Source: Cardinalis cardinalis
Taxonomy: Eukaryota; Chordata; Aves; Passeriformes; Cardinalidae
Direction: 5' to 3'
Length of the DNA stretch: 64,000 nucleotides
NCBI GenBank assembly: GCA_014549065.1
Contig: JACDOX010000038.1
Location: forward strand, 1,134,872-1,198,871
In this document: positions 28,301 through 37,300 of the stretch, piece by piece
Position numbering within the stretch: position 1 is the stretch's first letter
Layout of the letters: the number at the start of each line of letters is the position of its first letter
Notes under the pieces: model-generated
The model's database searches: none
Told to the model about the DNA's origin: nothing
Seen by the model: only the letters and a program-made list of their open reading frames with translations
Position numbers and translations under genes: made by a program

Positions 28301-31300
28301 AACATATCTGATAGGTACTTATTTTCAGTCCTTTATCCATCCGGACTGGAAATTGTGGTTGTGAGTAAAGTGCTGGAATTCAGCTAGAGGCACAAGAATG
28401 ACTGCAGTCACTGTGCCAGCACTCACCATACACAGTGTGACACTTGGAGAAGAAAAGGCGCTCTTCAGTCAGGAGGAGCAGGCAGCAGTACACTGACCAG
28501 ATAAGGATTTCACTTTTGCACAAGAGACACTCAAAGAGGAACTCTGCAAACATACACACAAATAAGGTCACCCTGGTAAGAAGCAGGCTGCTCACAGCAT
28601 GGCACAGCTGCCCCTAGAACAGAGCAGAGGAAGGAGGAGGAAATGAGGAAACATAGCAACAGCCACAGGGAGAACGGCTGTACTATGAAACGGCAGGAAT
28701 AGAGAACAGAGTCAATGCTCAGGGGTATTCAAAAAGAGGTGACTGGAGAGCAGAGACCCACGGGCAGACATCTTCCCAGAACAAACTCAGTAGGAAGGAG
28801 CTGAATTGTGGATCTAGCCTTTGGCACAAATGAAAAGCCACAAAGCAAGCTTTATCACAGATGCAGTGACCTTTTTTTCCTCATGACTTTTACATCTCCC
28901 AAAGAATTTGTATCATGAAAGTATTTCTGTCTTTTGGGATTACAGAGAAATAACAAACCATCTCCTATAGCTGCATTCTAAAGCTAAATCCTAGACCAAA
29001 ATCTGAGCAAACTTACAATATTTAGTGGAATGAAATGGAAACCAGTTTGCTTAAACTTGTATCTAGGGTCCTGCAAGAAGGACCTTGACCTCAAGTACTT
29101 GGCCAAGTTCTCTCAGTGGAAACTCCATTCTGCCTGGTGACACCTGCTTCTAAACTTTCAGTTGAAAACATACTCTCCCCTCTACTCCTAAAATCACCTG
29201 GTATAAAATGGCCACCACATTATGCCATCAGTGGATTTCATGGAGCCAGCCTGATTCCTAAACCAAATAGCCAGGGGCAGATTTGATACTGGGGAATGAG
29301 CAATAAGATGCTACTGCATTTGTTCACCTGGGACATCTGCATGGATAAAAGCAGGAGCATATCTGCTAGGAGAGTGAACCAGCACTGCAGCCATACAGTG
29401 AGAACTCGCTGCCTGTAACATCTCATCTCTGGTTAACAAGAGCTGTTGGGAAGCAAAAGTCAAAAGGAGAAAGGAAGTCAGCTATACAGCTGTGAGTAGG
29501 AAACAGTTTGTTCTACTTTTTAAAATTTAAAATATAAATTAAGGTCTCTCTTTCGGCATTTATTTCACAGATTAAACCTGCTAAGGTAAGATAAAACACT
29601 GAACCAAAGAGACTCAAAAAAGCACATGAGAACTACAACAGAGCAGATCATGAGTAAGAATAGTCCTGCCCCCAGGCTTAGTCATGCTGGTGCTGCACGT
29701 GCTGTATCAGACCTCAAGTGTAAATGAGTAAGATCAGTTAAGGCCAGGAGTAAAATCTTCCCCATTCCAGGACACAAGAATGAACAAGAAGGTGATCAAC
29801 AGAGGTATCCTCTTCTGCTGGTTGGGGTACTATGTACAAATTACAAATGGGATGGGACAAGCATTAATACACAGACCATTGTTCTACNTGTCCTTACTTT
29901 TTACTTCTTATATAATTTTTCTCCTGACAAATCTTATAGCTACTACTTAACTCTAATTGCAGTTCTGCTGTCTCTAAAGCTTACCTTTCCCAGCTTTCCC
30001 AAAACCCTCAGATTTTAAAGATTCCCACATCCCCATTTCTCAGTGCAGCCTCTATTGCTGGTGCTGGTTACAGAACACTCTGCTTTTTCATATATACAGT
30101 GCCTCAGATAAAGGTTCATTACAGGCCAGCAAATTACTTATGTGTACCAACAATTTACTACCACTTCAGCAATCACCTTTTTGAGAACAAGCGGCAGTGG
30201 ATTTTCCCCTTCTAAAAAGTCAGGGTTCTCAGTCTCCTCCTCTGTCTTTGCATTATTCATAAGAATAAATACAAACTGGTCAGATTTCAGCAGCTCCTTT
30301 AGCAAACCTGTAAAAGGAAGAGCAAGAATAAGCACCATACTAAGCAGCACAGTGAGGATTATATTAACACATAAGTATTTACAGACTAAGACTTGTTGCC
30401 AACTTCCTCCTCTCACCTCCAATTTAGGGAGCTTCTTCTCATTGTGTCCCCAAATACCACCATGTCTTGCAACCCCTTGCTGCTGATACTTTCTGGTGGT
30501 CTGATCTGCTCTCTGTTCCTTCTCAGAGTCACACATGTACAGGGGTGCATCTCAGGAGCTCTCTACTTGCATTATCTTCTGTTAGTAACCACACCTTAAA
30601 CTGTTTCTTGAGAGAGCTCTTGATCTGCATTCTTCTCCAAGCAGTCAGTTACCCCCAATGACAAGACATTTCCCCTAGAACACTTCCTAGAGAACAGGCA
30701 TTTATCTTCCCCTTCTATTTCCACAGGCTCTTACAGAAACAGCTGTGTTCAGCTGAAGGATGCCCACACTCCAAAAAACTCCCTCAGTATAGCAGTATAG
30801 ATCACTGCGACAGGTAATGATGAAAATCATCAGTACACATCAGTACAAATTCACTGGGGTATCGCCTGAGCTACAGAATTCTATTTTCCAAGGAATCATA
30901 ATCTATTTCTAGTAGTTGAGTAGATAAGCTGAGGAGCAATCCAGTTCCTGCTTGCCTCCTTCTAGAAAAATTAATTCCCTGGATGGTTTACAAACAAGTG
31001 ATGTCAGAAAGTCTGAGATTGTGCTCCCCAGCAACAGCTGAAACCTGCAGTTGGAAGGATTACTGCCAGAAAGTGCCACTTCTACATTAGCTCTCTATCT
31101 AATTAGCACAATGCCCCACATCTAAAGACTGTGTTTTTTAGACTCCATCCTGCTGCTCTACAAAACCCACTTGCCCATGCACAGAATCTGAATTCAGACA
31201 TTTTGAGAGATGATCAGGCACAAGCTCTGAAGAGACTGAAGATGAGTCAGTGCTGGGCAAATGTGAGGCATCAGGGGACACAGGGGTCTGGGGGTGCTCA

Positions 31301-34300
31301 GCAGCTGGTCTGGGCTACTTCACTGACGTAACAGAAGGGACTGATGGCTTTGGACAAGCAGCATAAAGATCCTCTATGGAAAAACCCACATTACAGCATC
31401 TTAATCAGCCAAGGATTTCTTCCTCATTCTAAGTCTTCCCTTGCACCTTGCAGTTTCTCTCAGCAATGCCTTACCTAAACAATTAACCTGCAGCTCCTTT
31501 GTCTGTGCACACCCCAGAGTATTCAAGAAGACACCACACAGCCTTTCTTCAAAGTGTCCTGAGAGCCGTTCTGTGCCAGCAGGAGAGGAGTACAGCTTGC
31601 CATACAAGTAGCAGACAGCAGCTTTTATACTTTCATTTGGGTATGTCAAGCCCATCAGCAGATGATCCACTAAATTATCTAGCATGAGGAACAGGAACAG
31701 CAAACATTCACTGACATTTTAAAAGCACCAACCTATTTCCCTTGAAAAGTTGCAAAAGCCTACTGGCCAGACTGGTGTATGCAGGTTAATGAATGCCACA
31801 GTCAAGTGATATGCCCAGCACCATCTGTCCCTCTGAGCAGAGGTACAGTAATCAACTGCCAGCAGAGCTCACTGCTCACCATATGAAGATCCACCATCCC
31901 GGCTCCCTCCACACACAGTTCAGCTTGCTCACCAGACCCCCAAGCACCGGACCAAGATAAAAAAAACCTCAACGTATGTTGCCTGTGAGGCAGACCCACA
32001 ACCCCAGTTCACAGAGGCTGCTTTTGCCTGGCTAAAAGCAGGATTATAAAAGCTGCCATTAAAGTTCTGACCTGTATCCCAGGAGGCCTGAATGCCACTC
32101 TGACTTCTGGACAGGCTTCTGGCATGACCTTCATGAACTCATCATGGGGACAGGGGAGTGCATGCATGCATGTGTACTAGGGCTGTGAATCCCACCCTTC
32201 AGTGGGACATGACATACTACTCACTGTGCTTTACCACCAGTATTTCAGCAAAGCCTGGGATGGCATCTGCCAGCTTGCCCAACAGAGAAAATGTGGGCAG
32301 GCTGCTTCTCATGGTATTTGCTTTGCACAGCTGTAGAGGAGACAGAGAAGGAAAACATTTCACTGATGAGGATATAGTCCAAAGGCAGAAATGCACCCAA
32401 ACCAGTAACTTCTCAGTGATGTGTAATCTTCCAGAACAGGATCTTTTCCAAACATGGGCCCTCTTCACCACTTGGGATAAAGCACAGGAAAACCCCAAAC
32501 ATCACACTAAGTTTCCAAAATGTCTTTAAATTAATTCAAGGAATTGCTTGCTTGTTGTTCCTTTTCCTCTTTCCCCTCCTCCACCTCTTACTTGAGCAAA
32601 TTAATTTCTCACCACTTTTGCTACTTCTCTTTTTTTTGTACCCTGTGGGACCATCATAAACTTAGGAACGAAGAGAGTGAGAGCTCATAGCACAGGTTGG
32701 GAACAGTGAAGTAGGAAAAGAAGTATCCGAGGAAACCACACAGCTTCATAAGAGTNTCATGAAGCCCTATGGATGCAAGGCACCATGAGAACAATATAAA
32801 AACTCCATGGTAGAAACTAACACTGCCAACATCACAGCTGGGGAACTGGCATTAGGACATCCAAGGATGGGGCTTTGAGCAGCCTGGTCTAGTGGAAGGC
32901 ATCCCTGCCCATGCCAGGAGGATTGGCATCAGACGATTTTTAAGGTTCCTTCCAACCCAAACCATTCTATGATTCTGTGATCCCACTGCTACATCCCAGT
33001 CTTGGAGGGTCACTCATTCCTCAACCTCTGAAAGACTGGAAGAAAGCGGAAGAGAACTCATCTTCACTGACCTCCTTCTGACTTTCATCCAAAATGCAGT
33101 ATAAGTACTGTTCTGACTTCAGCTCCACAACAAGCCTCACCAGAACTAGGCGGAAAAAACAGGATCAGTAATACATACACAAGAGCACTCACAATCCATC
33201 TTCCATGGGGCTTTAGCAGACCAGTGAGCAAAGAGCTTAGAAATTAAATGAGCCCAGACGTGCTGAGAGAGCTGGGTTACAGCAGCATTCCCAGCACTAT
33301 TACCTCTGATAGCCCAGCTCAAACTCTCTGAGGCATCATTCCAGCAGTCCTGCCTCAGCTGCACTACAAACCATGCATGGAAATGAGCTGCAAGCGACAA
33401 ACTGAGCCTCAGGACAGCAAGTAAATATAAGGAATTAGGAAAGGAAGGGGAAAAAAACCTAGCTTAAAAGCATAAAAATTCATGGCAATTGAATAGACCA
33501 GGCTTCCTATTGTATGAAAACGGGCCTTTAAAAATGCATCCTTCCAGAGAAGATATCAGAACTGAAACTGCTGAGGATCCTTAGATTCACACTCAGAGCT
33601 CCTCCTTCAGTTGCTACTGTCCCTAACATAAGTGAAGTCTATCAGCCATTCCTCCCCACTGCAGACGTCCCATNCACCTTACCAGAAAGCAAGGCATCAG
33701 TCACCTTTGTGGTGCTGGTCACCTCCTCAGCCCCAGGCAAGTGTTGTTACTATTTTAAGAACTCTGCCAGCTCTGTACTAATAAGAGGAATCAGCAAGAG
33801 ATTATGTTTTCCAGGCAGTGGCAACACATCACCTCGGGTTTCCCTAACCAAATCTCAAGGGAGTTGCCTGATGCTGGCAGGCTGCCTGTGCCTCCACACA
33901 CAGACCAGCAGGCCAGTTGCAGCAAGCAAAGTTCTTCTTCCAGTACTTTTAGAACTGGCACCTGAATATTCAGCTGATAAAATTTTGGCAAGAGCCCCTT
34001 TACTGAGACACTGCACACATTTCCACATGGGGTTTGGTAAGGCTGNCTTGGATGTAGCTTGCTGTCATGGTATGACTCACTTGGAAAACCTACACTTTTG
34101 ATTTGTATCCTAGGAAAGCATTCTAAAAGGAAATACCAGAGACTTTTGGGCTCACCATTTCTTGGTCTATCCAAGGCAATACCAGACCTGCTTCAGCTAC
34201 AGAGCTACGCATCTCAGCAGAAGTATATCTGAGACAGGTGATTTATAGGTGGTTTAATAGACCTTTCTTGCCCTAAGCTCTCAGAAACTTAAAACACTTT

Positions 34301-37300
34301 CAAGACTTAGGCAACACTAATTTAAAATTGCTCTGTTAGAGAGCATGCATCTGTCAACAGACTGGTAACATGACAGAAAGACTTTTCAACCCCATTTCAA
34401 GCAAGTGTCTGGAAACTAAAATCCCTCTGGAAGAAGTCTGTAATAGCTCCTTTTACCTTTCATGGCTGGTCACGGAACGCATCACTGCACTGCTGATATC
34501 TCTAGATTCAGCAGAGGTGCCCAGGCTTAACTGGACTGCAGAGATTCTTTGTCAGCCCTGCAGATGTTTTCTTCAGTTTTCAAATGAGGGACTGCACACA
34601 AAGAGGAATCTACAGCCTGTACAGCTAAATCACAAACACCCTCTACCCCTGAGGAGAAAGCAGTAGATCCCATAGACTTCCATTTGCTTTGACAATTTGG
34701 TCAGGTCTAAAGATGCCAAAGTAGAGGCACTGTTACCCATCTGATACTAAATTCATGACACACACAGAACCTGTGAGAGAAATGTTAAATATTTTAAAAT
34801 GCACACTCTTCTGCCCCCCAGTATTGGAGCAGACCACCCATTTTTGTTGCATGGATATTGATGGTCTTCCCCACTGAAGCTGTGTCAAAGCGGAGCATCT
34901 CACTACAGGTATCAGACAAGACACATTGTCCCCTTCCCAAACTGCCAGTAATTGAGATGGGGATTTGTCTCTCACCTTCAACTAATAGGTTCAGGGCACT
35001 GCTGTCTTCCACAGAATGCAACATCCCTGTAAGACAAACCACAACAGGTCATGGAACTAATTTCTGCTTCTGATCACCAGNGCTGCAACTCCTTCTTGTT
35101 AAAAGGAGCTGATTTTTTTTTTCAGAACTGTTTTGTTTTCCCTGCTTCACATAACACCAGGCTGACTTTGTCAGATAAGGGTGGATACTCTCCAGGAATA
35201 TGGCAAAAAGTGCCTCCATAAGCAGGACACAGTGACATGAGACACTCGGCTCTCTTGCAAATTTTTTATGTGCTTTATAGTTGAAGNCAATGGCTCCACC
35301 TATGTCAGGGAATATGTAACTGCTGCCACCACCACATCTCACTGTGTGTATGCAGCATTACGCATCTGAAACAACACCCTGGAATGACAAAAGTGGATTT
35401 TGTCCTTTGTGTCCTTTGNGTCCTCCGTTCTTATCAGTTACTATGATCAATCTTCTCCCTCCACAGTACTGAAAACCCTGAAACCAAACCTGAACACCAG
35501 GTTTAAATCATNTGGAAACTATTCCAACATTAAATTGAACCTGAAGGCATCACTTCACAAGTTAATTTTACAATGAGAGCCTAAGACTGGGTATATGAAA
35601 ACAAACCACTGTCTCACTCTACTACACCCCAGCAGACAAGAAACTCCACCTCCCAGCCCCTTCCAACNTACAGCATCAGGCATTTGGTTTGGATCCCACT
35701 TCTGCCACACTAAATCACTTGTTTCAATACATCCAATCAAACCACCTCCCCTCTGAAGGCTCCATGATGTCTCAGAATTTTGACAAACTAAAGCAATGTT
35801 ATGACAGGTGAAGAAATTACTTANTTCATGCCTCATCTGCCCAATCCTTAGTAACTCTTTAGAAAAGATTTGTATACAGCATTATTGAACATTACANTAT
35901 TAGCTGCATTAAATTCAGGCTTATCTGAAACACACCACCTCATAAGTAACACTCCACACTCCACCTCTCTTAACCCTTTTTCTTCTGTCTGNGCTTATTC
36001 CAATATTCTCTCTCCAAATGTATTTTCCTGAATTCACTATTAATATTTCCTCCACAGCACTGCTCAAACTTCTGAGGAGGTCCCTTTTACACTCTTGCAC
36101 CAAATGATCCTTGATTCATCCAAGCTGTACTGAAAATGAACACACCATCGTTTGTAGCCCCAAGTTTAGGATTCCAACTGCTCTAAGAGTTACACAGAGT
36201 ACAGTGCAACCCAAAGCTGTCCTCAAACCACCCAATCATAAAGAGAATTNTCTTCTCAGAGAATTATTAAAGCAGACAAGAGCACTGAAATGAAAGCACA
36301 GCATCCCTNTCTTCTGGGCTATTTTGTGTTAGGGCCATACAGTGTGGGGTTCAATTGGACACAATCACCACTTTTTCCACTACTATGAAGGATTATGTGT
36401 GCACACACTATGAAAAAAAATGGTGCAGTTAAAAGAATAAGAACTGCATAAAGTTCTGTTTCTAACAAAGCTGCTTCCAAAACGTGCCTAACACAATTTA
36501 TGGGCAATCAACTCCTTGAACAATTCAGTGCATCAAAGCAGGGAGAGAGTTTTGCAGGTTTCTTTTCCCCAAACAATAATTATCTGTGATCTGCAAATGA
36601 GATGGTGGAACTGAAGGAATCTGGTATATTTGAGCTTTGAAGGCATTCTTATTTCTACCCTCCACCTTTCCCTTCCTGCCTTAATGTTGCCTCATTTAGA
36701 CCATTAATTCTTCTCCATCAAGATTTTAGANGTTTCAAAGACATTTCCTTGCTATGCAAACAGAAACCAATAAGAAATGCTCAAGATCACAGAGACTTAC
36801 TGGAAAGACANTTTCTGACATCCTGCCAAACACTATTTTGCTGAGGCTGACTCACCAGAAAGCAGCAGGTTTTAGTTGTACAGCAACAAAGATTTCTACA
36901 GATGTGAAGTGATGGNGTAAAAAAACCCCACTACATAGATTTGTGGTTTGCACATTTGATATTAANTCCTGCAACACCTTTTTATGCTCACACTTTGATT
37001 TCTGTATGAATCTTCATATAACTCCAGANGCATGAGACAGAACAGAGAGCATTCAGGGAAGAGTGAAATGCCAAGCACTCCCTGTTCTCCAGAAGGACTT
37101 TATAGATATGTCAAGATACTTTGAAAAATCCCAAGAGCTTTATGAACATGCCAATCCTGCACCTTGGGGAATGAGAAAATTAATTAACCTATTCTAAATC
37201 AGTGACGCGCAGTTTTCTGCAGGGAGCAATTACACAACAGCACGGTAGAAATATGGAGGTAGGCACCTCAATGTTCTTTTGCTCTTTTTTTTTGGCTTCA

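Noticed and set aside
33833..33961. Open phase-0 segment VPVLKVLEEELCLLQL in MEI1, considered as an N-terminal exon
   Set aside because: Its phase cannot follow exon 5 or lead into exon 7 without extra exons. Exons 3-6 form a consistent chain without it.
34838..34902. Open segment RCSALTQLQWGR between MEI1 exons 3 and 4
   Set aside because: Weak donor, and the 34737-34770 exon has better splice sites and the required phase.
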